Positions 1 through 6,077 of a stretch of DNA of 7,137 nt are shown in pieces. Source of the stretch: Candidatus Uhrbacteria bacterium (GTDB lineage: Bacteria; Patescibacteriota; Patescibacteriia; UBA9934); assembly GCA_030688135.1 (NCBI GenBank), contig JAUYIW010000024.1:1-7137 (forward strand), written 5' to 3'. The position numbers and the translations under genes were made by a program. The notes beneath the pieces are model-generated. The model was not told the DNA's origin and searched no databases. It saw only the letters and a program-made list of their open reading frames with translations. Each line of letters starts with the position of its first letter. Position 1 is the stretch's first letter.

Positions 1-95
1 GGGCTGTCGATCCCAGTGAACCCTACTAAAACGTAGGGAGAACGGGGGCGACGGGCGCCCGTGAACGCAAAGATCGCGAGTTTCGTAATTCAAGA
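1..95 (+). repeat. Structured repeat, copy 1 (5'-truncated by window edge)
   Basis: This 95-nt stretch aligns without gaps to 3392-3486, with 91 of 95 bases identical (differences at 15, 43, 56 and 75). It ends in CGAGTTTCGTAATTCAAG (77-94), which is the right inverted-repeat arm of the complete copy. Its left arm lies before base 1 and cannot be seen. The CCCTAC/GTAGGG inner hairpin is intact. It lies 82 nt upstream of tyrS in the same orientation as copy 2. It may be a MITE-like element or a structured RNA; the sequence does not decide between them. Confidence 0.85.
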
Positions 96-177
96 TTTGT
101 TAGATCTCTCACATGCGTTCGAGATGGTAGGTAACGAAATATTCTTGTTTCTTTAGATCTGTTTTGATCAAAAAAAT

Positions 178-1386
178 ATGAAAGCAAGTACTAATAAAGA
201 AAAAATTAAAGAAATTCTTACGCGTGGGGTGGAAGAGGTTTATCCAAAGCCAGATGCGCTTGAGAAAGCATTAAAGTCAGGTAAACGCCTGAGGCTTTAT
301 GTTGGCATAGATCCAACAAGCGAGCTTTTACATATTGGTCACGCGATTGCACTACGTAAACTAAGACAGTTTCAAGATCTGGGCCACGAAGTAATTTTAC
401 TAATCGGATCGTTTACCGGAATGATTGGAGACCCAACAGATAAAAGTGCAACTCGTACCAAGCTGACTCAAAAAGAAGTATTAGAAAACGCTGCAACTTA
501 CAAGAAGCAGGCGTCAAAAATCATTTCTTTTACAGGCCGCAATGCAGCTAAGATAATGTTCAACCACAAATGGCTTGGAAAGATGAATCTTGCGGATGTA
601 GTTGAGTTAGCAAGTAATTTTACAGTTCAGCAAATGGGGGAGCGTGATATGTTTGAGCGCAGAATGAAAGAAGGCAAGCCAGTGTACTTGCACGAGTTTT
701 TGTATCCGCTTATGCAGGGATACGATAGTGTTGCTATGGATGTTGATTTGGAAATTGGAGGATCAGACCAAATGTTTAATATGCTGGCAGGCCGAACTCT
801 GATGAGGGCTATGAAGGATAAAGAGAAGATGGTTATGACCTTGAAGTTACTTGCTACAAGTGAAGGAAAGAAAATGAGCAAAACTGAATCCGGATTTATT
901 GCATTGTCTGATCCACCGGAGCAAATGTATGGAAAAATAATGGCAATGGCAGACGATATGATTTTGTCATACTTTGAACTTGCAACAGAGGTGCCGATGG
1001 AGGAAATCGAAGGCATGAGGCTTGCGCTTAAGAAGGGAATGAATCCACGTGACGTTAAGGCAAGGTTGGCGCAAACTGTTGTAGTGGCAAATCATGGAGA
1101 AAAAGCGGCCGAAGTTGCATCTGCTCACTTTGATACCGTATTCCGTCAGCATGATGCACCGGAAGACATCATTGAATTTAATTTAGAAAAGAGTCAAAAC
1201 ATTGTCGAAGTTTTGGTTAACACCAAACTCGCATTGTCAAAAAGTGAAGCACGAAGACTACTTGCGCAGAAAGCAATAAAACTTGACGGCGTTGTGGTAA
1301 CAGGTCAGGATATAAATGTTGATGGATCAGCTGAGGGTACAATACTTCAGCGAGGGAAGCGACAGTTTGTCAGATTAGTAAGGTAG
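178..1386 (+). CDS. tyrS: Tyrosyl-tRNA synthetase
   Basis: Cytoplasmic class I synthetase that charges tRNA-Tyr with tyrosine using ATP. The 402-residue product has YVGIDPTS at 41-48, the HIGH signature at 52-55, the tyrosine-pocket segments MQGYDS (179-184) and GGSDQ (194-198), and KMSKT at 232-236, a KMSKS variant. Residues from about 340 form a C-terminal S4-type RNA-binding domain (LSKSEARRLL, then a basic end). The LMQGYDS...GGSDQMFN layout looks more like the TyrZ-type branch of bacterial TyrRS than the E. coli type. The length is normal and all signatures are present, so it should be functional. The ATG is preceded by an A-rich run with no Shine-Dalgarno sequence. argS follows after 86 nt on the same strand, so the two may share a transcript. 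The structured repeat lies just upstream. Confidence 0.97.
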   Translation: MKASTNKEKIKEILTRGVEEVYPKPDALEKALKSGKRLRLYVGIDPTSELLHIGHAIALRKLRQFQDLGHEVILLIGSFTGMIGDPTDKSATRTKLTQKEVLENAATYKKQASKIISFTGRNAAKIMFNHKWLGKMNLADVVELASNFTVQQMGERDMFERRMKEGKPVYLHEFLYPLMQGYDSVAMDVDLEIGGSDQMFNMLAGRTLMRAMKDKEKMVMTLKLLATSEGKKMSKTESGFIALSDPPEQMYGKIMAMADDMILSYFELATEVPMEEIEGMRLALKKGMNPRDVKARLAQTVVVANHGEKAAEVASAHFDTVFRQHDAPEDIIEFNLEKSQNIVEVLVNTKLALSKSEARRLLAQKAIKLDGVVVTGQDINVDGSAEGTILQRGKRQFVRLVR

Positions 1387-1421
1387 CACGGTTCCTATTT
1401 AGGTATATACAGTTACAGATT

Positions 1422-1433
1422 TACCGATCGGTA
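1422..1433. promoter_or_regulatory. Perfect 12-bp palindrome upstream of argS
   Basis: TACCGATCGGTA is an exact palindrome in the tyrS-argS gap, 39 nt before the argS start. The overlapping 10-mer ATCGGTAGAT (1427-1436) recurs exactly at 4018-4027, upstream of the kinase-like gene. Nearby GTTACAGAT (1412-1420) resembles the GTACAGATC sites at 3948-4020. A dimeric repressor site is possible, but no regulator is visible and the arms are short. Confidence 0.3.
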
Positions 1434-1472
1434 GATTAATAACAACTAATGTCTTGGTAGGTTATTGATAAT

Positions 1473-3188
1473 ATGAAAGAAAAGTACGCGAAACAGTTAG
1501 CGCAAGATGAAGTTATAACTAAGCTTAGAAAAGCAATCGGGAAGGGATTTACTGTGTCAGCCGACATGCTGGAAACTCCACCGAATGTCAAGCTAGGGGA
1601 CATAGCATTCCCTTGTTTTGAATTGGCTAAAGGCGAAAAACGTAATCCAGTTGAAATCGCAACTGAACTTGCTGCAAAGATTGGACCTGGCAAAATGGTT
1701 TCAAAAATATCATCTGCTGGGCCGTATGTAAATTTTACATTTGATTTAAACTATTTCGGAGAAACGGTGTTGGGCAATATCAAATTGCATGGCGCAAAAT
1801 ATGGAGAATCAGTATTAGGCAACGGAACAAAAATTATTGTTGATTACGCTCAACCCAATACTCACAAGGAGTTTCATGTAGGGCATGTCAGGAACGCATT
1901 GCTTGGTCAATCAATCATTAATGTTCTTAGGGCAACGGGTTACGAAGTCGTAGCAGCGTCTTATATTGGTGACGTTGGGGCGCATGTTGCAAAAGCTCTT
2001 TGGGGTCTTAAAAAGTTTCATGACGGAGAAGAATTTGAGCATGATGAACGTGCCTCAAGGCTTGGCCAAATTTATACTGAGGCGAGTGCTTATGTTGAAG
2101 ACCATCCGGAGGCTAAAGAAGAGATAGCGGAAGTTCAGCGCAAGATTGAATCAGGAGATGAAGAGTGGGTTGATCTTTGGAAGGAGACACGTGAATGGAG
2201 CTTGGAACTATTTAGAGAGATCTTTGAAGAGTTGGGCGTTGATCCTGACGTTTGGTATTTTGAAAGTCAGGTTGAAAAGCCGGGTAAAGAACTTGTAAAG
2301 AAGTTGCTTACGAGTGGTGTAGCAAAAAAGAGTGAAGGGGCAACAATAATAGATCTTGAGAATGAAGGATTGGGAGTATTTCTTATTCTTAAATCTGACG
2401 GGTCTTCACTTTACGCAACAAAGGATTTAGCTTTGGCAATTAAAAAAGATAAAGATTTTGGTGCTGATCGCCAGCTTTTTGTTGTGGACGTACGTCAGTC
2501 ACTTCACTTTAAGCAGTTGTTTGCGGCAATGAAACATGCCGGGTTTACAAAGCAGTTAACGCATATTGACTATGACATGGTAAATCTTCCTGAAGGAACC
2601 ATGGCATCACGTTCGGGTAATGTTGTTACTTACGAAGACTTGCGAGATGAAATGATTGGCGAGTTAATTATGGAAACGCAGAAGCGACACGAGGATTGGT
2701 CAGACAAAAAGATTAGGGAGACTGCAAGAAAGATCGCCTTGGCATCTATTAGTTTTATTATGTTACGCCAAGACCCTGGGAGCATTATTACTTTTGATAA
2801 AAAAGAAGCTCTTTCTTTTGATGGTTTTACTGCGCCATATATTCTCTATACCATTGCTAGAATTGAGAGCATAAAAAAGAAAGCTAAAATAAAGCCAAGG
2901 ATAAACTTGTCAGTACTTACTAGTGCTGAGGAGTATGCGTTAATTCGTCAACTTGCCGACTACCCGCTTTTAATTATGAGAGTGGCTACAAACTACCAAG
3001 TTTCTGCGATTGCGGCTTGGGCGTTCGATACAGCGAAGATGTTCTCCGAGTATTATCATGATGTTCATATAATAGATGAAAATGATAAGATTGTAACTGC
3101 TGCAAGGTTGGCTTTGGTAGATTCGGTAAGGCAGGTTTTGGAAAACGCTATGGATCTACTTACTATAGATGTGGTAAAAGAGATGTAA
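1473..3188 (+). CDS. argS: Arginyl-tRNA synthetase
   Basis: Cytoplasmic class I synthetase that attaches arginine to tRNA-Arg. The 571-residue protein has the ArgRS N-terminal additional domain (about 1-95, with KLGDIAFPCF at 40-49 and SAGPYVNF at 81-88). The catalytic domain follows with the HIGH variant HVGH at 135-138 and GDVGAHVAK at 167-174. MASRSGN at 377-383 replaces a canonical KMSKS, as is common in bacterial ArgRS. The alpha-helical DALR anticodon-binding domain starts near GFTAPYILYT (451-460) and contains the conserved AFDTAKMFSEYYHDVHI stretch (517-533). The length is normal for bacterial ArgRS. The start is the first in-frame ATG and has no clear Shine-Dalgarno sequence. No intrinsic terminator is visible after the stop; a heptamer array begins 17 nt downstream. 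Confidence 0.97.
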   Translation: MKEKYAKQLAQDEVITKLRKAIGKGFTVSADMLETPPNVKLGDIAFPCFELAKGEKRNPVEIATELAAKIGPGKMVSKISSAGPYVNFTFDLNYFGETVLGNIKLHGAKYGESVLGNGTKIIVDYAQPNTHKEFHVGHVRNALLGQSIINVLRATGYEVVAASYIGDVGAHVAKALWGLKKFHDGEEFEHDERASRLGQIYTEASAYVEDHPEAKEEIAEVQRKIESGDEEWVDLWKETREWSLELFREIFEELGVDPDVWYFESQVEKPGKELVKKLLTSGVAKKSEGATIIDLENEGLGVFLILKSDGSSLYATKDLALAIKKDKDFGADRQLFVVDVRQSLHFKQLFAAMKHAGFTKQLTHIDYDMVNLPEGTMASRSGNVVTYEDLRDEMIGELIMETQKRHEDWSDKKIRETARKIALASISFIMLRQDPGSIITFDKKEALSFDGFTAPYILYTIARIESIKKKAKIKPRINLSVLTSAEEYALIRQLADYPLLIMRVATNYQVSAIAAWAFDTAKMFSEYYHDVHIIDENDKIVTAARLALVDSVRQVLENAMDLLTIDVVKEM

Positions 3189-3204
3189 GGGACTTGAAAG
3201 CAGA

Positions 3205-3338
3205 GTTTATTTTTTAGTGGCGAATGTTTATTTCTCAAGTATCGGGTTTATTATGTGGGAGTCGAAGTTTAAATAATAAACACTGTTTCTGCCAATAAAC
3301 AATCGTTTTTATAATAAACCTGTTAATTTGCAATAAAT
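3205..3338. repeat. Two-armed phased array of GTTTATT heptamers
   Basis: Exact GTTTATT occurs on the + strand at 3205, 3226 and 3246, with a variant GTTTAAA at 3267 (steps of 21, 20 and 21 nt). The reverse complement AATAAAC then occurs at 3275, 3294 and 3313, with a variant AATAAAT at 3332 (steps of exactly 19 nt). The arms meet in the dyad GTTTA-aataa-TAAAC (3267-3281). The 12-14-nt spacers share no sequence and do not pair across the arms. This favours repeated protein-binding sites two helical turns apart over an RNA hairpin. The function is unknown: operator cluster, transposon end or replication-type site are all possible. Confidence 0.75.
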
Positions 3339-3356
3339 CAGATAAGCCTAATGTAC

Positions 3357-3485
3357 CTTGAATTACGAAACTCGATGAGATTTGTGTGAACGGGCTGTCG
3401 ATCCCCGTGAACCCTACTAAAACGTAGGGAGAATGGGGGCGACGGGTGCCCGTGAACGCAAAGATTGCGAGTTTCGTAATTCAAG
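3357..3485 (+). repeat. Structured repeat, copy 2, complete, with 18-bp terminal inverted repeats
   Basis: CTTGAATTACGAAACTCG (3357-3374) is the perfect reverse complement of 3468-3485. Inside it, further arms nest without conflict: 3381-3386 with 3457-3462, 3390-3395 with 3448-3453, 3402-3406 with 3435-3439, and 3412-3417 with 3424-3429. About 41 base pairs in 129 nt can form. The four bases that differ from copy 1 fall in predicted loops or at a helix end. No target-site duplication is obvious and there is no coding capacity. It could be a MITE-like element needing a transposase in trans, or a folded non-coding or leader RNA. It ends 72 nt before the bactofilin start. Confidence 0.85.
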
Positions 3486-3502
3486 ATAATATAAGAACCC
3501 TA

Positions 3503-3532
3503 TTGCAGTGATAGGCACTTATGTACTAAACT
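3503..3532 (+). promoter_or_regulatory. Possible promoter for the bactofilin gene
   Basis: TTGCAG (3503-3508) and TAAACT (3527-3532) are separated by 18 bp, and each matches four of six consensus bases for a housekeeping sigma factor. A start near 3539 would give a short leader before the ATG at 3558. The short hairpin CCTAT/ATAGG overlaps the -35 area. The support is weak in this AT-rich DNA. Confidence 0.3.
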
Positions 3533-3557
3533 CTTCAGAATAATAACTTATTTTTTT

Positions 3558-3929
3558 ATGGCTAAACAAACAGGCGCAGAAACAATCATTGCGCTCGGAG
3601 TGCGAGTGGAGGGGGAGTTTATCAGTTCAGGTGACGTTGTTATAGAAGGCGAAGTTACAGGTACTATTCAGACTTCCGGTGACCTTAGGGTTGGAACAGA
3701 TTCAAAAATCCGTGCAGATGTAGTTGCGCAGAATGCTACTGTGTCAGGTGAAATCCGCGGAAATATTCAGGTATCGGGTAGACTTGATCTGCTTGAAAGC
3801 GCAAGAATGATTGGTGACGTAACAGCTAATGTTCTCTCCGTTAGTCCTGGTGCTCAGGTAAATGGAAAGATAACTATGGACGGTCGTGACGTTGAGGTTC
3901 CAGAAGATCAGGAGGCTGATAGCGAATAA
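3558..3929 (+). CDS. Bactofilin family protein (polymer-forming cytoskeletal)
   Basis: The 123-residue product is a small bactofilin (DUF583 family). These proteins self-assemble without nucleotide into filaments and scaffold cell-shape, wall or polarity proteins. It opens with ETIIALGVRVEGEF (8-21), close to the usual bactofilin entry strand. It continues as short repeats of hydrophobic pairs and glycines (GDVVIEGEVTGTI, GDLRVGTDSKI, ATVSGEIRGNI, GRLDLLESARMIGDV, LSVSPGAQVNGKI), the pattern of a right-handed beta-helix up to about residue 108. The tail is short and acidic (EVPEDQEADSE). No signal peptide or transmembrane segment is seen, so it is cytoplasmic and perhaps membrane-peripheral. 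It lacks the M23 peptidase partner often found next to bactofilins. The start has no Shine-Dalgarno sequence. The kinase-like gene follows after 114 nt. Confidence 0.92.
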   Translation: MAKQTGAETIIALGVRVEGEFISSGDVVIEGEVTGTIQTSGDLRVGTDSKIRADVVAQNATVSGEIRGNIQVSGRLDLLESARMIGDVTANVLSVSPGAQVNGKITMDGRDVEVPEDQEADSE

Positions 3930-3947
3930 AAGCAAGGACCCGAAGAT

Positions 3948-4027
3948 GTACAGATCTGTATGGATATACAAATGTACAGATCGATTTGTACATCTATATA
4001 TCTGTAACAATCAGTACATCGGTAGAT
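3948..4027. promoter_or_regulatory. Cluster of GTACAGATC-like sites before the kinase-like gene
   Basis: GTACAGATC occurs at 3948-3956 and 3974-3982, with related GTACATC at 3988-3994, GTAACAATC at 4004-4012 and GTACATC at 4014-4020. TACAGATCTGTA (3949-3960) is a perfect palindrome. ATGTACA and TGTACAT around 3972-3993 form a further inverted repeat with an 8-nt centre. No T-run follows, so it does not read as a terminator. It may be a multi-site operator for the downstream gene, or a decayed tandem repeat. Confidence 0.45.
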
Positions 4028-4043
4028 CCCTGGCCTATGTAAC

Positions 4044-4793
4044 ATGTATTACTACGTTTACGATGAATTCATACAAGACCCCAAGTTCGAACGCGAGCTT
4101 TCTTTAGTTGAAACTCGACTAACCGACTTAGGGATTAGTGGAAAGATTGCGCGTCTCGCGCTTTTTCGAGATGCGAAAACGTTGATTCAGGATGAAATAA
4201 AAAAAGGAGCTAAGACCATTGTAGCCGTTGGTAATGACTTAACGCTTACGAAAGTTATAGAAGCCGTTGCTGATTCTGGAGTAGCCGTTGCCGTGATTCC
4301 AATTGGAAGTCCGAATTCGAATCGTATGGCTGACATTTTGGGAGTACCGGCTGGTGTTGTAGCGTGCGATGTACTGTCAGCTCGTATTATTGAAGAGATC
4401 GATGCTGGCGATATTAACGGTCATAGATTTTTACATAGTGCGATTATTGAAGATGCTGTTGCGCCAATGATAGTTTGTAATGGAAATTATAAGTTGATGC
4501 CAACAAAGAGGGCGTCGATTGAAATTAAGAATTTGACTCTTCCAGAGCCTGACGTGCGTGCAGCTAATCCAACCGATGGACGACTAGAAATTGTTATTCG
4601 AACTCAAGGACGATCTTGGATAGGCAAGAAAAAAGTAACTGTGAGCGTTGTACCTGTTGAACTTGCAAGAATAACCTCGCCTGAAATTATGAAGATAACT
4701 ATTGATGGCAAATCTATTGAAGCTAGAGAATTTAAGATTCGCGTAATTCCAAATCAGTTGCGCGTGATCACCGGAAAGGGACGGAAGTTTTGA
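4044..4793 (+). CDS. Diacylglycerol kinase-like protein with degenerate GGDGT motif
   Basis: The 249-residue protein resembles the DAGK/YegS/sphingosine-kinase fold, whose members phosphorylate lipid hydroxyls with ATP. TIVAVGNDLTLTKVIEAV (58-75) occupies the place of the nucleotide-binding VVxGGDGTxxEV loop, but reads GNDLT instead of GGDGT. IPIGSPNSNRMADILGVP (85-102) matches the IPLGTxNDxARxLGIP element that follows it. The C-terminal half is a beta-rich lid-like domain ending in ITIDGKSIEAREFKIRVIPNQLRVI (218-242), as in the DAGK accessory domain. It is shorter than typical YegS (about 300 residues). There is no signal peptide or membrane helix. The altered glycine loop leaves ATP binding and activity uncertain, so it may have another ligand or be a pseudo-kinase. 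Its start has no Shine-Dalgarno sequence and sits 16 nt after the shared ATCGGTAGAT. Confidence 0.75.
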   Translation: MYYYVYDEFIQDPKFERELSLVETRLTDLGISGKIARLALFRDAKTLIQDEIKKGAKTIVAVGNDLTLTKVIEAVADSGVAVAVIPIGSPNSNRMADILGVPAGVVACDVLSARIIEEIDAGDINGHRFLHSAIIEDAVAPMIVCNGNYKLMPTKRASIEIKNLTLPEPDVRAANPTDGRLEIVIRTQGRSWIGKKKVTVSVVPVELARITSPEIMKITIDGKSIEAREFKIRVIPNQLRVITGKGRKF

Positions 4794-4798
4794 TCACT

Positions 4799-4829
4799 TT
4801 GTCATCCTGAGCGGAACAAAGGATCTCTC
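4799..4829. repeat. REP-like intergenic hairpin (GTCATCCTGAGC type)
   Basis: GTCATCCTGAGCGGAACAAA followed by GGATCTC starts five bases after the kinase-like stop. ATCCT (4804-4808) pairs with AGGAT (4820-4824) around an 11-nt loop. From memory, short GTCATCCTGAGC...AAGGATCT elements recur between genes in many bacterial phyla. Only one copy is in this window, so its repeat status rests on that recollection. Confidence 0.5.
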
Positions 4830-4856
4830 GGCGTTTGGTATAAATGCACTAATCGA

Positions 4857-4881
4857 AAGCGGGCTGTGGCCTGTTTTTTTT
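4857..4881 (+). terminator. Intrinsic terminator after the kinase-like gene
   Basis: CGGGC (4860-4864) and GCCTG (4869-4873) form a five-pair stem with one G-U pair and loop TGTG. The preceding AAG can pair with the first bases of the T-run. Eight T residues (4874-4881) follow. This closes the + strand block and faces the terminator of the radical SAM gene. Confidence 0.65.
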
Positions 4882-4899
4882 GTTTAAAACCTATCACCT

Positions 4900-4936
4900 A
4901 AAAATAAAATCGCCCGGTATATGAGTCAACGGGCGA
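4900..4936 (-). terminator. Intrinsic terminator of the radical SAM gene
   Basis: On the minus strand TCGCCCG (4936-4930) pairs perfectly with CGGGCGA (4916-4910) across a 13-nt loop. It is followed by TTTTATTTTT (4909-4900). The stem begins 14 nt after the stop codon of the radical SAM gene. Confidence 0.85.
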
Positions 4937-4950
4937 GGTTAGTCTTGCGA

Positions 4951-5949
4951 TTACTTCCGATATAGGCAGTTGCCATCAAAGCATGTTGGGTTGTGTAAGG
5001 GGAAGTGCTCCAGAGTCATTCGGTGAAGCTCTTGTAGCGAATAATCTTGAACCCGTCCCAGGATAGTTTCGTTTCCCGGGCAGGGCGATACTCGTCCATC
5101 TCCATAGATCTGGAGACGTTCGATGCATGGAGATGTCGTGATGTTGCTCCAAATCGGATGATTAAAATCAAATTCATTTATGTCAATTTTCAGGATTTCT
5201 CCTTTCATAACTTGCTTCTGTTCATTGGTAGGCGCAAGGCTTTTGTCAAAATCTTCATGACCACTCCTGCCGGAAGGCAGATAGAAAGTGAAGATTACCC
5301 ACAGATTGCTCTCCCTGCAATAGCGGAGCAATTGGGGAACTTCGGCAATATTTTTAGCAGTTACTACCATATCGAATCCCATACGAGTCGTTCCGTCTTT
5401 GGCAGGGGTATTGAACCCTGTCTCAAGGAGTAGATCGATTGCCTTGCGTCGTTGGTCGAAGTATTGGCTACTAGAGTCGTTAACGATCCGGTTCTGGTAG
5501 TCGCGATTGAACAGACTGTCACATTTTGGGCTGACGCTCGCGCCGGCATCAAAGGTGCGTCTTACAAAGTCACGGTCCATCATGCGGGTTGCGGCGTCAG
5601 TGAAGACGACCGGGATCATTCCAAGCGCAGATGTATGCTCGATGATAGCAAAGAAATCAGGGTCGAGCGTAGGCTCGCCTTCGCCAAGGAAGTCGATAGC
5701 ATGCGTTCCCATGTCTGCCGCTTCCATGAGTACTCGTTTGATTTGTGTAAGTGTCAGCGTTCGTCGAGTTTTGTTTGTGAAGCAATGAAAGCAATCGTGC
5801 GTGCAGGCATGCGTCATTGCCCTAAAATCCAGAACCGGCAATCGGTTAGGATCGCGGAACTCATCCTCGGTCAGATCCCACCCACGCAGGATAGCGCCAA
5901 TACCCACCGGTACCCGTCTAAGGCCAAAATACGATTTCGTAGAGAGCAT
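4951..5949 (-). CDS. Radical SAM protein with Twitch/SPASM-like auxiliary-cluster tail
   Basis: The 332-residue protein carries CTHDCFHC (49-56), the CX3CX2C cluster that binds the SAM-cleaving [4Fe-4S] centre. FLGEGEPTLDPDF (87-99) corresponds to the SAM-contacting GGE motif. The C-terminal end has CX9GX4C (275-290, IYGDGRVSPC) plus Cys323 and Cys328, a shortened SPASM or Twitch layout for one extra Fe-S cluster. The chain stops two residues after CLY, so a full SPASM domain is absent. Such proteins modify peptides, sugars or cofactors or mature enzymes; the substrate here is unknown and no precursor peptide is visible beside it. Its ATG follows AAAGGAGGAG with a 5-nt gap to AGGAGG. Two sampled 60-base lines (5521, 5581) are 55-58% G+C, against 32-42% in sampled tyrS and argS lines, consistent with acquisition. 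It is transcribed alone. Confidence 0.9.
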   Translation of the reverse strand: MLSTKSYFGLRRVPVGIGAILRGWDLTEDEFRDPNRLPVLDFRAMTHACTHDCFHCFTNKTRRTLTLTQIKRVLMEAADMGTHAIDFLGEGEPTLDPDFFAIIEHTSALGMIPVVFTDAATRMMDRDFVRRTFDAGASVSPKCDSLFNRDYQNRIVNDSSSQYFDQRRKAIDLLLETGFNTPAKDGTTRMGFDMVVTAKNIAEVPQLLRYCRESNLWVIFTFYLPSGRSGHEDFDKSLAPTNEQKQVMKGEILKIDINEFDFNHPIWSNITTSPCIERLQIYGDGRVSPCPGNETILGRVQDYSLQELHRMTLEHFPLHNPTCFDGNCLYRK

Positions 5950-5952
5950 TAG

Positions 5953-5962
5953 CTCCTCCTTT
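5953..5962 (-). promoter_or_regulatory. Strong Shine-Dalgarno site of the radical SAM gene
   Basis: Read on the minus strand, AAAGGAGGAG lies just before the ATG, with AGGAGG five bases from the start. It fixes the start codon at 5949. The four + strand genes in this window have no comparable site. Confidence 0.85.
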
Positions 5963-5984
5963 AAGGTGTAAAAGATCTGAAGTT

Positions 5985-6013
5985 AACATACGAGATAATC
6001 ACGGTTTTGTCAA
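5985..6013 (-). promoter_or_regulatory. Sigma70-type promoter of the radical SAM gene
   Basis: On the minus strand a perfect -35 TTGACA (6013-6008) is followed after exactly 17 bp by TATGTT (5990-5985), four of six matches to the -10 consensus. Initiation near 5978 would give a leader of roughly 30 nt containing the Shine-Dalgarno site. The upstream tRNA terminator ends about 10 nt before the -35 box, so the gene is an independent unit. Confidence 0.75.
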
Positions 6014-6022
6014 TAATCAAAC

Positions 6023-6046
6023 AAAAAACCTGATCGTTAAATCAGA
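6023..6046 (-). terminator. Intrinsic terminator of the tRNA-Leu transcript
   Basis: On the minus strand CTGAT (6045-6041) pairs with ATCAG (6034-6030) across a 6-nt loop, extended by a T-G pair. After GG come six T residues (6028-6023). The stem is short, but it lies between the tRNA trailer and the next promoter, where a terminator is expected. Confidence 0.6.
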
Positions 6047-6077
6047 TTCTATATACACCGAGACTACCTCTTCTGTT

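Noticed and set aside
1..177. T-box leader upstream of tyrS
   Set aside because: No GGUGGNACCGCG antiterminator sequence, no terminator hairpin with a T-run, and the same sequence also precedes a bactofilin gene.
125..1462. TGGTAGGT shared upstream of tyrS (125-132) and argS (1455-1462)
   Set aside because: Only eight bases, at different distances from the starts, so likely chance.
3205..3338. CRISPR array
   Set aside because: The repeated unit is only 7 bp, half the copies are inverted, and the spacers are 12-14 nt.
3205..3338. DnaA-box cluster / chromosomal origin
   Set aside because: The heptamer does not match TTATCCACA-type boxes, and no dnaA or dnaN gene is present.
3744..4107. Open frames on both strands across the bactofilin end and spacer
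   Set aside because: Their repeated Tyr/Ile/Cys residues come from the GTACAGATC repeats, and they overlap real genes.
5047..5952. Long + strand open frames opposite the radical SAM gene
   Set aside because: They lie antisense to a gene with clear catalytic motifs and have no recognisable domains.
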